The translations under genes and the position numbers were made by a program. From Moelleriella libera RCEF 2490 (taxonomy: Eukaryota > Ascomycota > Sordariomycetes > Hypocreales > Clavicipitaceae): DNA of 64,000 nucleotides. The stretch is from positions 1,441,122 through 1,505,121 of the forward strand of contig AZGY01000001.1 in assembly GCA_001636675.1 (NCBI GenBank), in the 5' to 3' direction. Below the pieces are notes generated by a model. That model worked only from the letters and a program-made list of their open reading frames with translations, was not told the DNA's origin and searched no databases. Positions 45,330 to 55,331 of this stretch are shown piece by piece; position 1 is the stretch's first letter, and each line of letters starts with the position of its first letter.

Positions 45330-46655
45330 TCAGGCGACGCTGGCAGCCAGTTTCAGAATCTCCGAGGCGCTCTCGTCCGGCTTCTCCATGTTGACCCAGT
45401 GTCCGGCGCCGGGCACCAGAGTCGCGCCGCGCCAGCAGGCCGCGTCCACGCTGAATCCCTGCTGCATGGCCTCGAGGCCGCCGGGGACCTGGTACGTGCC
45501 CCAGTCGTCCAGGCCCGAGACGTACTTGACCGGCACGGCAATCTTCGCGCCCGCCAGGTAGGCCAGGTCTCCCGAGAGATCTGGATCCGTCAGTGCGTGA
45601 TACCACCGCAAGGGCGCCCGGAATGTCGTCCGCGTGTACTCCTGCTCGTACACGTCCAGATCCGCCTCGGACAGCCACGGCAGCGCGAGTCTGCTGTCCA
45701 CGACGACGGAACCAGCCGGTCGCGGCGGCTCATCCTCCTTCTTCTTCATGTCCAGCGCCACGTTCTGGCGCACCGTCATGCCCGCGCGCATGATGTAGTA
45801 GTGCGGCATGACAGCGAGCTCGTCTGCCGTCCAGGACCGGAGCGGCCGGGGTGGCGGCAGCGGCGGCGGCGGCGGCGTCGTCGTCGTCGTCGTCGTCGTC
45901 GTCTGGCGCTGCTGCTGGCTGGCGCCTCCCCCGGACTTGAGGAAGAAGTATCCCTTGAGAAAGTCTCGCAGCGGCTGGCCCGTGGGGTACGTCCAGTCGC
46001 GCGATGCGTCGGGGGACGCGTTGTACCACTTGTAGTGCTGGCGGGGCGGCTCCAGCTTCGCGAGCGATGCGTGAATGGCGGGATCCTTGGTCGTCTCCCA
46101 CCACGGCGGCTCGGGAACCTCCATCGCCGGTGCCAAGGATGCGGAGGGGGCGGGCTTGACTGGCAGATCGGGGATGCCTTTCCAGGTGTGCGCCATGAGG
46201 ACCAGCGACTTGACCATGTCCGGTCGCATCAAGGTCGTCGTGGCGGCAACGTATGCTCCCAGGTCTTGGCCGACGAGCGTATGTATCACGGAGTAGCCCA
46301 GCGCGCGGACGAGGGCTACAATGTCGAGGGTCGCGGTCGAGGCCCTGATGGAGCCGTCGTCCAAGGGGCTGAGATTGGCATTGTGCGTCCGGCCAAAGCC
46401 CCGGAGGTCGACGGCGACTGCATAGTAGCCTGCCGCGGCGAGCTTCGGCATGACGAACCGCCAGTCATATGATAGATTGGGAAAGCCATGAAGGAGGAGG
46501 ATTAACGGTGGCAGTGAGCCGTGTGTCGAGGAGGCGCCGGGGAGCGCTTCGAGGATGTGGAATTTGAGGCTGGTCGGGGATGTGTCGACGAAGCGGGACG
46601 TGATGCCGTCCGGCAAGTGCCACGGAGGAAGCCGAGTCGCGTCGAGTGAAGCCAT
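45330..46655 (-). CDS. Epoxide-hydrolase-like alpha/beta hydrolase with low-complexity insert
   Basis: A single-exon alpha/beta hydrolase of 441 aa. The ATG at 46655 was chosen over upstream in-frame codons because it begins a typical N terminus (MASLDATRLPPWHLPDG). The oxyanion motif is LLLHGFPNLSYDWR, the nucleophile elbow is TLVGQDLGAYVA with Asp as nucleophile, as in epoxide hydrolases rather than Ser lipases, and the catalytic His lies in VPGAGHWVNMEKPDE. The acid is probably in YVSGLDDWGTYQ. The cap domain (around residues 190-300) carries a Gln/Thr/Pro-rich insert coded by a trinucleotide run near 45875-45905. Soluble, no signal peptide. The substrate is unknown. Confidence 0.85.
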   Translation of the reverse strand: MASLDATRLPPWHLPDGITSRFVDTSPTSLKFHILEALPGASSTHGSLPPLILLLHGFPNLSYDWRFVMPKLAAAGYYAVAVDLRGFGRTHNANLSPLDDGSIRASTATLDIVALVRALGYSVIHTLVGQDLGAYVAATTTLMRPDMVKSLVLMAHTWKGIPDLPVKPAPSASLAPAMEVPEPPWWETTKDPAIHASLAKLEPPRQHYKWYNASPDASRDWTYPTGQPLRDFLKGYFFLKSGGGASQQQRQTTTTTTTTTPPPPPLPPPRPLRSWTADELAVMPHYYIMRAGMTVRQNVALDMKKKEDEPPRPAGSVVVDSRLALPWLSEADLDVYEQEYTRTTFRAPLRWYHALTDPDLSGDLAYLAGAKIAVPVKYVSGLDDWGTYQVPGGLEAMQQGFSVDAACWRGATLVPGAGHWVNMEKPDESASEILKLAASVA

Positions 46656-48626
46656 TTGCAAAAGTGCTTTTTTCGCCTTTCTTTTTTCTTTTCTCCCCCT
46701 AAACCCCACCCCCTCTTGTTGCTGATTCGCAGATGAGGCTGTTTCGAAAGCAACGTCCGAAAACGTTGCACGACAGGTGTTGCTGTTGTGGGCTGTGTAC
46801 ACGGCGCATATTCGAGTAGTAAAGCTAGTGACGTCTCCAAAGTCTTCGTTAGCGTGACGGCGCTAACAGACTCATTGTTAATTAGTAATTCAATGTCATG
46901 TTGTTTCCTGGAACGTGGACTAAAGAGTGAGACACTCTCCTCTCTTACAGATTGGGTGCCACCCTCCCATCGTGCATGCAGGCTACGACAGATCCGTTGA
47001 CCGTAGGCGTCGTCCCGGAGTGGTCGGCATGGCGGCAGCACCCCGATAGCGCCAGTGATTCGAGAGCAAACACGGCCTCAGAAAGCTCCTACAGTTCTCG
47101 TGGGTGATGTCTATTCCATACTCTTACCAAGTGAGAAAGGCGGCCTTCAATCTGCCTTGGCAGATCCATCATCTGAGGACTGAGACAGACACTTCCTCAG
47201 GCGGCGGCGGCATGTGCGGACCGCTCCCACCAGAGATGGGATCCGCGTTCCCGCTTCGGCCGCAGGCCTCAAATACATCTGTGTGAGAGAAGCTAGGTGT
47301 TGCGAGAATGTCAACCGCCCTCTGCTTGTTACATCATCAGCTTCACGTCCCAGACCGCACGCAGACCTCCTCCGGCAACGGAGGCCCATCTGCCCGACGG
47401 ACAACCAGAGGCGAGAGTGACGGCGCGGGAGATGAAATGACCAACGTTGATCGTCACAAACTTTCCAGCTGCCACGACGTCCCTTTGCCGTCTGGTCACC
47501 CGGCAGCGTCAAGGTCTCGAACACGCTGGCTGCCTGCCTGCCATTCATGGATGAAGTGAAAGAAACGCCGTTCCGCGGGGCCTATTTCCCCGAACAATTG
47601 ACCAAAAACACCAATGATGAAACAATGCGTTGTCGTCGTTTCCCAAAGCCATACGCCTACACCGTCATTTGCATCCTCTTATCTCTGCTGCCTCAGTCCT
47701 TGCCCTCCCCCTCTCCCTTGCTCGCGCTCCTTTCCTCGAACAGCCATGGACTCGCGCGGCCCCGTTTGTTGTAAAACGACCGGATGCACGCAGTGGTCAG
47801 AGGCAGGCCATCAGAGAGGCTCCTGGGGACCATCTGCAAGATAAGGACATGCGCGTGATCCTCTTCATCGCACCCTGTTCCCAGGAAGAATCCACCTTCA
47901 ACAGTCTGAAAGTGCAACATGGGCCACAACACGTGGTCGGCCCGTGCATACGCCTTTGGACGGGACACCGACCAATGACACGAAGCTGACAAGGTCATCT
48001 TCAACCAGAGAACGTGAGCCAGCGGATTAGCTCATTCATTGCCATTTTTTTTTTAAAAGACTGGTCGCGACAAGAGCCATGATCTGCCGGTGGTCATGCC
48101 GCGACCCCTTGGTCAATCTCGCTTCTGCAGGCAGCCAAGCTGTCGAGTAAATACGAAGCTTGTCCCACTGCTACCTCCAAGAAGAGAGGGAGCACGGACG
48201 GGGGCGGATTCGTGAAGGGGGTTCGTTCCATGATTGCAAGCTCGCTGAACTTGCGCTTACTCACGGCTGGGGTCTGAAAGCTATGGTCAACTTGTTTCAC
48301 GACCATATCGACCCATTGTAGCCTTCAGGATGTTTTTTCTAATCATCTGGTCGGGGGCAATATCACTCCAAGCATAACCACGGGAATAAAACAGCTGATC
48401 GTCTGGGGGGATCAGAATCTGGCTGCAGCTTGAAAAGCGTTTCTGATCGAAAAGTGCAATGGGAACTTGACAATGTTAGTCTGGGTCAGAAAAGAGCTAC
48501 AGGGACAAGTTACCCAGCCAGAGATGTGCCGTCACAAAAAGGATATATTGGAAGCAGTCCGCCAGTTCTGGAAGCTTTCTTATCCCATCGATAACTAGAT
48601 CAAGTCTACTCGTGACCTCCGGCAAG
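46656..48626. other. Long intergenic region, no gene recognised
   Basis: About 2 kb between the hydrolase promoter and the lysine-rich secreted protein. It contains TC-rich and T-rich runs (46670-46700, 48041-48055). Several frames of 60-130 codons overlap at 47.1-48.0 kb, with no domain or consistent codon bias. Confidence 0.45.
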
Positions 48627-49836
48627 ATGGGCTTCCTGAAGCATCTCGTCATTTTCCTCCCTCTGTTGATGACTTCCGTGCGTACTCCTCTCCCTCATGA
48701 TGTGTTGGGCCCTGCCCACCACCTTCTCTGAATCTCCTCGCACTAACCCACCTTGTTTCTGCAGGCATTTGCCGCAACACCTGTGCGCCAGCTCAGAAGA
48801 ACCACCGGTAACGGCTGGGTCGTCAAGGCCCGAAACTCCACCAACCACGGCCATGTCCTGAAGGCGTCTCGAGCGAACTCTACCCATCTGTCTCTGAACC
48901 ATACCGCAGCAGCAACATTTTCGGAGCAAGCGCCCAGCACCGCTCAAAAGTCCTGGTCCATCACCGAAAACATCTTTGAGCCTCTCACCGAGCTTGTCAA
49001 GAAGATTACGGGCTTGGGAAAAGACAAAGACAAGGACAAGGACAAGGAACAGGACCAGGAAAAGGACAAGGAAAAGGAAAAGGACAAAAGCAGCTTTTTC
49101 AAAAAGATTACGGGTTGGGGGAGAAACAAGGACAAGGACAAGGACGAAGACAAGAACAGCAACCAGGAACAGGACCAGGAACAGGACAAGGACAAGGACA
49201 AGGACAAGGGCGAAGACAAGAACAGCAACCAGGAACAGGACCAGGAACAGGACAAGGACAAGGAAAAGGAAAAGGGCAAAGGCAGCTGGTTCAAAAAGAT
49301 TACGGGCTGGGGGAGAAACAATAGCAAGGACAAGGACAAGGACAGTGGCAACCCTCCACCGCCAGCGAACAAGCACTCCGATGCAAGGCTTGTCTGCAGT
49401 CCCGGCAACAGCTGGGGCTGGAAACCGGCCAAGGGCGAAGACGCCCAGAAAGGCCTCGACGAGCTGAAGAAGACCGATGGCAAGCCCAAGAGCAAGCCCG
49501 GCCCGGGCACGTGCGACAGATTGAAATGTGTCGACAACAGTGCAATCTGGTGGTGCAATGACGTAAGTTCATACCCTGAGTTTGAGAGAATCGTTTCCTC
49601 TGCCCTCATACTCAGACGATCTTGATTCGACAAGCTGACATGTTTCCTCGGACTAGAAACACGAAGAGTTTGAACTTGACTCTTTTACTCATATTGCCAA
49701 TTATGCTTGGGACCTCGTGGAAAATTGCAAGGAACCCTATGACTCCGGGTCTAAGGACACCGGCGTGCTGGGACAAGCATTTTCTCCGGATGGCTTTTGG
49801 AACGTAATTGTGCGCAGAGATGATTGTTCCAAATAG
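48627..49836 (+). CDS. Secreted lysine-rich repeat protein with a six-cysteine C-terminal domain
   Basis: Function unknown. The exons are 48627-48677, 48765-49562 and 49657-49836, giving 342 aa. The first exon gives most of a signal peptide (MGFLKHLVIFLPLLMTS, then AFA). The middle third is built from KD/KE/QD dipeptide repeats that separate three related cassettes: LVKKITGLGK, FFKKITGWGR and WFKKITGWGR. The C-terminal 130 residues form a compact domain with six cysteines (LVCSPG, TCDRLKC, IWWCND, VENC, DDC). The SAIWWCND motif and the following FTHIANYAWDLV helix recur in small secreted proteins of insect- and plant-associated fungi, as far as I can recall. The last intron sits exactly after WWCND. 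An effector-like role is possible but unsupported. Confidence 0.78.
49015..49345 (+). repeat. AAGGACAAGGAC-type coding minisatellite
   Basis: Hexanucleotide-like AAGGAC repeats with variants (GAAGAC, CAGGAC) encode the lysine/aspartate runs of the secreted protein. Two longer near-identical blocks (about 49143-49198 and 49210-49262) point to recent internal duplication. Confidence 0.75.
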
Positions 49837-50344
49837 TCTTGGTTGTGGAAACCTCATTGTATTATTGATACGAGTGAGAGTGGCCAAGGCATTCGAGGGC
49901 CCAATGTGTGCAATTCTGGGGCCGTGTATTCTAGTGATGATGTCAGGCATTATTGAGCAAGAAGTTGATGTAAGCAGGCGGTCAGGCCGGACCAGACCCT
50001 TAGTACAAGGCTGCAGCGATAAGGGTTGTATCTTAATGATTCATGGATCATCTAACAAGAACCTCACGTGTTACGGACAAGAAGCGCAAGCTTTTCGCGA
50101 AAGTCTCAGACGAACATTGAAACGCATCACAAGTCATATATCGCATCTATCTGTCGGCTCATTTGCGATCTGCTGAAGCTCAGGATGCGTAGCATAGCCC
50201 AAGCCTGTGCCGCGCAATCACTTCCATTCATTTATCGTATGCGGAAAAGCCGCAGTGAGAATCGACTTCAGCCGACCTATTTACGAACCACCACATCGCT
50301 GATCCTGATCCGCGAAACCATCGGGATCACCCGTTCAGATATTG
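49837..50344. other. Convergent intergenic region
   Basis: About 500 nt between the 3' ends of the lysine-rich protein gene and the metacaspase gene. No gene is recognised. Confidence 0.4.
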
Positions 50345-51891
50345 TTACATTACAAAGAGCAAATTAGTGTCTGCGAACTGAGTTAGCTACGTCCTGCAAT
50401 TGGCACGGCTGCCGATTGACATACCCAACGGATGGCTGCAAGAGAGCTGAGGCTTTTGAGAATATTTTGAGGCAAGGAGATCGCGAATGTTGTTCAGCAA
50501 CTGCACGTAGCTTTGTCGTTTATTCTGTTTCAGTGCTGAGATGAATGCCCATGACATGGCACCAGTGGCCTGGTTGGCAATCGTGGCATCGGCACTAGAA
50601 TTATTGTATCAGTCGTTTTGATCAGAGAGAAAAACCAGAGCCATTGAGATTAACTTACGATGTTTGATCGTCTTTGCTGCCGGACCACATGATTACGTCG
50701 GCGGGCGACGTCCGCGTAGCCATCGTTTTGTTGTACGCATCGTCGCCCCGCATTGCAGTCTTGAAGAAGCTGACGGCTGTGGTAGCCACACTCATCATGT
50801 CACCGCGGGCGTAAGAGCCGAGAGCGCTGAAAAGCCCCTGGCCCGCTTCTTTCGCCAAGTTTGGCTCCTTCAAAACACCCTTGGTCGAGTATACGTATGG
50901 TAGATCCATGGCGGTGGCGGAATGGCAGGAATCAAAAATAGCCGTCAGGCGAACACCCGGCTGAAGTGGTTTGACCATCCGAAAATGAATCTCGTCATCC
51001 ACAATATGACCAGCCTGCTGATGATCGACAGGGTAGATTACTTCATCGAAGCCGTCATCTTCGTCGCCGTCGAGATCCTCGGTTTGTCCGCCATGACCTG
51101 GAAATGTAAGCGCCCGTGTCAGTTGAGGTGCATTGACAGCACTTACCAGAATAGTGGAAGAATAATGAATCGTTGGGTTGGGCATCCTTGACTAGCCACC
51201 CCATCGCACGGATCATATTTTCTTTCGTTGGCCGCATGACAGGGTTCTGCTGATCATCGGTAAGGATGACCATATCTTCTCGCTTGTAACCATACTCCCC
51301 AATAAGGAAGCTCGAAACGTTGTGTACATCATTGATGCAGCCTCGGAGCTCGCCCTTTTGACCAAAATAGTTGATACCAATCAGCAAAGCTTTCCTCCTT
51401 CCAGTACAGTTTGAGTACTGAAACGTGTATCCCTGAGGCGCGCCGTGGCCGAATTGCTGGGGCGTAGTGGGAGGAGGAGGCCCCGAGTGAGCTCTGTAAC
51501 CAGAATTGCCGCCCTGTGAAGGATATCCGTGATTGTCGTACCCTGGAGGTGGAGAATTCATCGGCGGGGGACGATATTGCTGAGGCTGTGGACTTTGGCC
51601 ATAGTGAGATGGAGGGCCAGATGGCGGGCGCGGACCAGGAGGGGGGGGACCGTAGTTGCCCTGAGGCGGACCGTAGTTTCCAGGAGGAGGGCCATAATTG
51701 CCTTGGGGAGGGCCATAGTTCCCTTGGGGAGGTCCATAGCCTCCTTGGGGAGGGCCATAACCCCCTTGAGGAGGGCCACCATAGTTCCCATAACCATAAC
51801 CGAAACCCGGGCCTTGACCCTGTGGGAAACCACCACCTCCCCCGTGGTGTTGCTGACCGCCGTAATGGCCTTGACCTGGATATCCTGACAT
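50345..51891 (-). CDS. mca1: Type I metacaspase
   Basis: A caspase-fold cysteine peptidase cleaving after Arg/Lys, linked in fungi to proteostasis and stress-induced cell death. Exons on the minus strand: 51891-51146 approximately, about 51088-50660, about 50595-50427, and 50370-50345. The N-terminal prodomain (about 145 aa) is Gly/Pro/Gln/Tyr-rich with repeated YGPPQG units. The catalytic domain begins RRKALLIGINYFGQKGEL. The catalytic His in FHYSGHGGQ is created by splicing across the first intron, and the catalytic Cys is in AIFDSCHSATAMDLPY. The end HPLDTNLLFVM is highly conserved and lies on a tiny last exon. Length is near 430-450 aa, as usual. Confidence 0.92.
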
Positions 51892-53033
51892 GATGACAAC
51901 TTGAACGAATTCAAAATGTGGATCAGACAGAGCAAGGCACGAAGCCTACTATAAGAGTTGCGGCAACGAGCGAGGCCCGAGATTGACGCGCGTTGAGAGA
52001 ACTCAGCGGATCGTGAGGGCGGGGAGAAATGCAGGCGACTGAGTCAAGTCGGCGTCGTGCAGATGCGCTGCAGGTGATGCCTGACAGCGATGGAAGAGAA
52101 TGAAAGACCCGTTTCGCAAAGACAGGTGCTTTCGGGGTCGACGACGTTGGGTGAGCGGATGCGCGGCGATCTAGCGGTCACAGGAGCCGCGAGAGAATGC
52201 CGGAGTAGTATCGAGGAAGGATGTCGAGGTTGCAAGAACTGCGGTTAGTAAGGAAAGTCGTGATACAGGGACAAACCCGCCGCCACTAAGGGTGCTGGCT
52301 GCACCGCCTCAATAGGCCAGAATGATACTAGCGCCGAAGGGAAAGAGCAGGGGAGGTACTTGACATGGTGTCCACCTTTTCTGGTCAGATCGGTCATTCC
52401 GCTGTGAAGATGGTGCATTCGAGCAATGGGAAAATGGGTGTCGTCATGATTTGACCGTCGTTGGGCTGGAGAGCGAGGGCCTTGCTGACTTTACTCGGTT
52501 CATGACATGCATGCATGCATGATCTTGGTCTGCGATGCCGTTTATACACAGTCCTCGGTGTGAAGAGATCTTTCTCCACGGTGGATACTCCGCCGATGTG
52601 GAACCATACGGAGTGTTTGCAAAACAAACCGAGCAACGCAACAGGTGCCAACCGAGGCGCCTGGGTAAGCTACTTAGTCATTTGGTAAAGGGAAGTCTCC
52701 ATGCTTGCGCCGAATGGGAAGGCTATTCGCAGCAAGGTTGGCTCAGCAGTGCACCAGGACAGGCAGCGTGGCACGGTGATGTCTCACCAGACTATCTGAT
52801 AATATGCATCCCTACCCTACCAATTCCCTAGGTCCCGCCACCAGCCGAGTTCCGTAGCCGCCGGCCCCTGTCCTCTTCTGAACCCATGTTCCATTCAGGT
52901 TCGGGTAGCAGGACCCTGGAGGAGGGGGTTTCGCGGCGGTTCGTGGTGATTTCTGCAAAGCCCGCTTAAACCTCGTTTCGACCTGTTCCAATTTTGAACC
53001 CATCATCGATCGTCACACAGAGCCGTTATCGCC
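51892..53033. other. Divergent intergenic region of metacaspase and WW-domain genes
   Basis: About 1.1 kb. A CATG/ATGC repeat (about 52504-52520) is present. Open frames are short and overlap on both strands. No gene is recognised. Confidence 0.45.
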
Positions 53034-53869
53034 ATGTCAGTCCAGGGCATGACAAGCCAATTCGGCAATATGGGATTTGGCAGCCCAGGTTAGCAGGTCA
53101 AGCTCCGCGCGGAGTTTCCCAGTCATCGATAGCTGATTTGGTGACGCATGATCATCATGGCGGGAATGCAGACAACCTCACGCAGGACAGCATGGCGCCT
53201 CCCCAGCCGCGTTACGAGACTCCTGCCGGCAGACCTCCCCTGCCACCGGGATGGACCCCATGCTTTGACTTTCGACACGAGAGATGGTATTACTACCAAG
53301 AAGCAGCAGGTCAAAGCCAATGGTTCGCCCCTGGATTTTCACCGGCCGAGCTCAATCAGAACGGCCCAGCCGGTCCTCCGCCAAACGGTTCCTATCCCGG
53401 CTATGGGCAGATGCAGATGAAAGATGAGAGAGGCGGCAGACAGAACAAGGGGAGCGGCGCAGGCGGCGTCTTGCTCGGTGCAGCCGGGGGCATGGCTGCC
53501 GGAGCCGTACTTCATCATGCTCTCCGGGACAGCGATAGTAGTAGCAGCGAAGACGAGAGACATGATCACCGGGCCGTGGCGTCTACTTCCGCAGTCACCA
53601 ACTTCTACGAAACCGGGGCCGCGCCGTCGGCTGCCGCACGCGGCGCAACGGCGTACGAAGACGATTACGATCGTGATCGATTGTCCCTGAACGAAGCGCG
53701 GGCGAATTATCGGCATGCGGCGGAAAGGGCAGCGAGCTCAAGTGCCGACAGCAGCGACTTGGAAGAGCTGGCGCAAGCGCGTGAAGAGCTGTATGAAGAG
53801 GAGGAAAAGTACGTGGAGGAGGACGATGATGATGACGATGATGATGATGACGACGACGACTATTACTGA
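53034..53869 (+). CDS. WW-domain protein with glycine-zipper-like segment and acidic tail
   Basis: Exons 53034-53088 and 53172-53869 give 250 aa. After a short N terminus (MSVQGMTSQFGNMGFGSP), a WW domain reads LPPGWTPCFDFRHERWYYYQ then GQSQWFAP. Both signature tryptophans are present, so it should bind proline-rich peptides. A Gly/Ala segment (GGVLLGAAGGMAAGAVLHHA) follows and resembles a glycine zipper. It could insert in or associate with membranes. A Ser/Asp-rich region, a helical Glu-rich stretch (LEELAQAREELYEEEEK) and a run of about 13 Asp ending YY complete it. The start at 53034 was chosen because intron removal joins MSVQ... to DNLTQDSMAPPQP. Partner proteins cannot be inferred from context. 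Confidence 0.78.
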
Positions 53870-54779
53870 GCTCTTATGACAAAGGACAGCTCATACGAGT
53901 TTCTCGCGTTGTCATTAAGACCTGCCGCATGTGCTGCTGTTCCAGACATTGTTGTTGCAGACATGTAATGGCGCCGGAGCTCGGATCGTCGATCAAGGCA
54001 TGCGGCTATCGACAGCCAGGCGCAGCTGTCGGCCTCTCGGACTGTTGACTTCCTGCCGTTCACCTGGCGCTCACTGGTGGTCACGCTCCTGGCAGGCGTC
54101 GTCGTAAGCCAAAAATGACTTCTGGCCCATCATTGACCTGCATCGCAGACGCGTGAGGCGGGAACCAGTGTGCGTGCGTCGTGCGTTTTCTCCCCAGCTT
54201 TGGGCCATTGTGCAAACCGCTATTTGCTGGTCAGGCAGATTTGACCAGACAAACCAGCCAATCAGATGGAATGCGTCCTGTCGACCGAGACTGACGGCCT
54301 GCCTGGCCAAGCCACAAATGCTCCCTCCTCACTCCATCACTCCATCAGCTACCTGCGCAGCCCAGCCCTCCTCAGCTGCTTCTGTCAGTCTGACTACTTC
54401 CACACGCGTCAGTAGCACGTCCGCCTCATCATGCACTCAGCTCCGTGAACAGCCACTCTGAAGCACCCGATTGATGCAAAGACCCGCGGGCGATAGGCCT
54501 GTCCGAAATCAGGATTCCCGTCAGCGCAGGCTCTGCCCAGTCTTTGAGAACGCCGACAGGACGGTCCGTTCGCTGACAGCCCCTGGCAGTCGCTTCCATA
54601 GACCCTGCCGGTCGCCGTAGGTTGGAAGAGTTGGACTTTCTGGCCCTCACTTAGACAGGTACAATCCGTCGTGCATAAATTGTGCATATGCTGTGGCACA
54701 CGTCAGCAGGTGACTACTGGCTGCGTTGGCCTCGGTTTGGTTGGCCGCGTGCGGACAAGATCAAATATAATGATTAGTG
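53870..54779. other. Intergenic region, no gene recognised
   Basis: About 900 nt after the WW-domain gene. Overlapping frames on both strands show no domain. Confidence 0.4.
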
Positions 54780-55194
54780 TCGCGACAAGCTCTGTGGTTG
54801 CCTTCTCGCACTTGCTTGGCCAAAATGCCAATATAAGGGCGAAAGATTCACGAGGCTTCACGCCCCTACTAACGGCACTTACCAGGCGCGACGAGACCAT
54901 CATTGATGTCTTGCTGGCGTACGGCGCCGACTTTGACGATGATGTGAACGAAGGATGGGCCTCTCTGACATCTTGAGCAGCCCTCGCCGGGGAAAAGCAG
55001 TGGGTGGATCTCCTGCTGAGGAAGGGTGTACATGTAGACTGGGCAGGCGATGGTTAGAGGAACACTCCGCTTCATTGGGCAACGGTGGCGGGCCACAAGG
55101 ACGTAGTTCGCTTGCTCATCCAAAATGGTGCCCATTGCAGTGCCAGAGATGGCGAGGGAATGACGGCACTGGAAGTCGCGCAAGCAGTGTAAAG
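54780..55194 (+). pseudogene. Ankyrin-repeat pseudogene with two in-frame stops
   Basis: One continuous frame encodes three to four ankyrin repeats (RGFTPLLTALTRRDETIIDV, LLAYGADFDD, NTPLHWATVAGHKDVVRL, LIQNGAHCSARDGEG, MTALEVAQA). It is interrupted by TGA at 54974-54976 and TAG at 55054-55056. The first stop falls where the ankyrin consensus has the Trp of LHWAA, so a TGG-to-TGA transition is likely. There is no start codon context or upstream partner. It appears to be a remnant of a larger gene. Confidence 0.75.
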
Positions 55195-55331
55195 ATCAGA
55201 GATAGTCAGCATGTTGAAGGAAGTGGAAATCGAGGCCTGAATCATACACGTTGAATGTTATCCGCTACCTTATGAATAGGAAAAGTATGTGGTTGGCTCG
55301 AGTTGAGGACTCGCGTTCGCATCCCTAAAGA

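Noticed and set aside
44907..46472. 521-codon plus-strand frame opposite the alpha/beta hydrolase
   Set aside because: Arg-rich antisense artefact. The minus strand carries the catalytic motifs.
47547..47989. Overlapping 75-119-codon frames at 47.6-48.0 kb
   Set aside because: Three frames open at once, with no homology I recognise. One (47547-47774) has a weakly hydrophobic stretch, but no supporting splice or start context.
48606..49633. Hydrophobic minus-strand frames opposite the lysine-rich protein
   Set aside because: Leu/Val/Phe runs are simply the antisense of Lys/Asp repeats. The plus strand has a signal peptide, introns and a Cys-rich domain.
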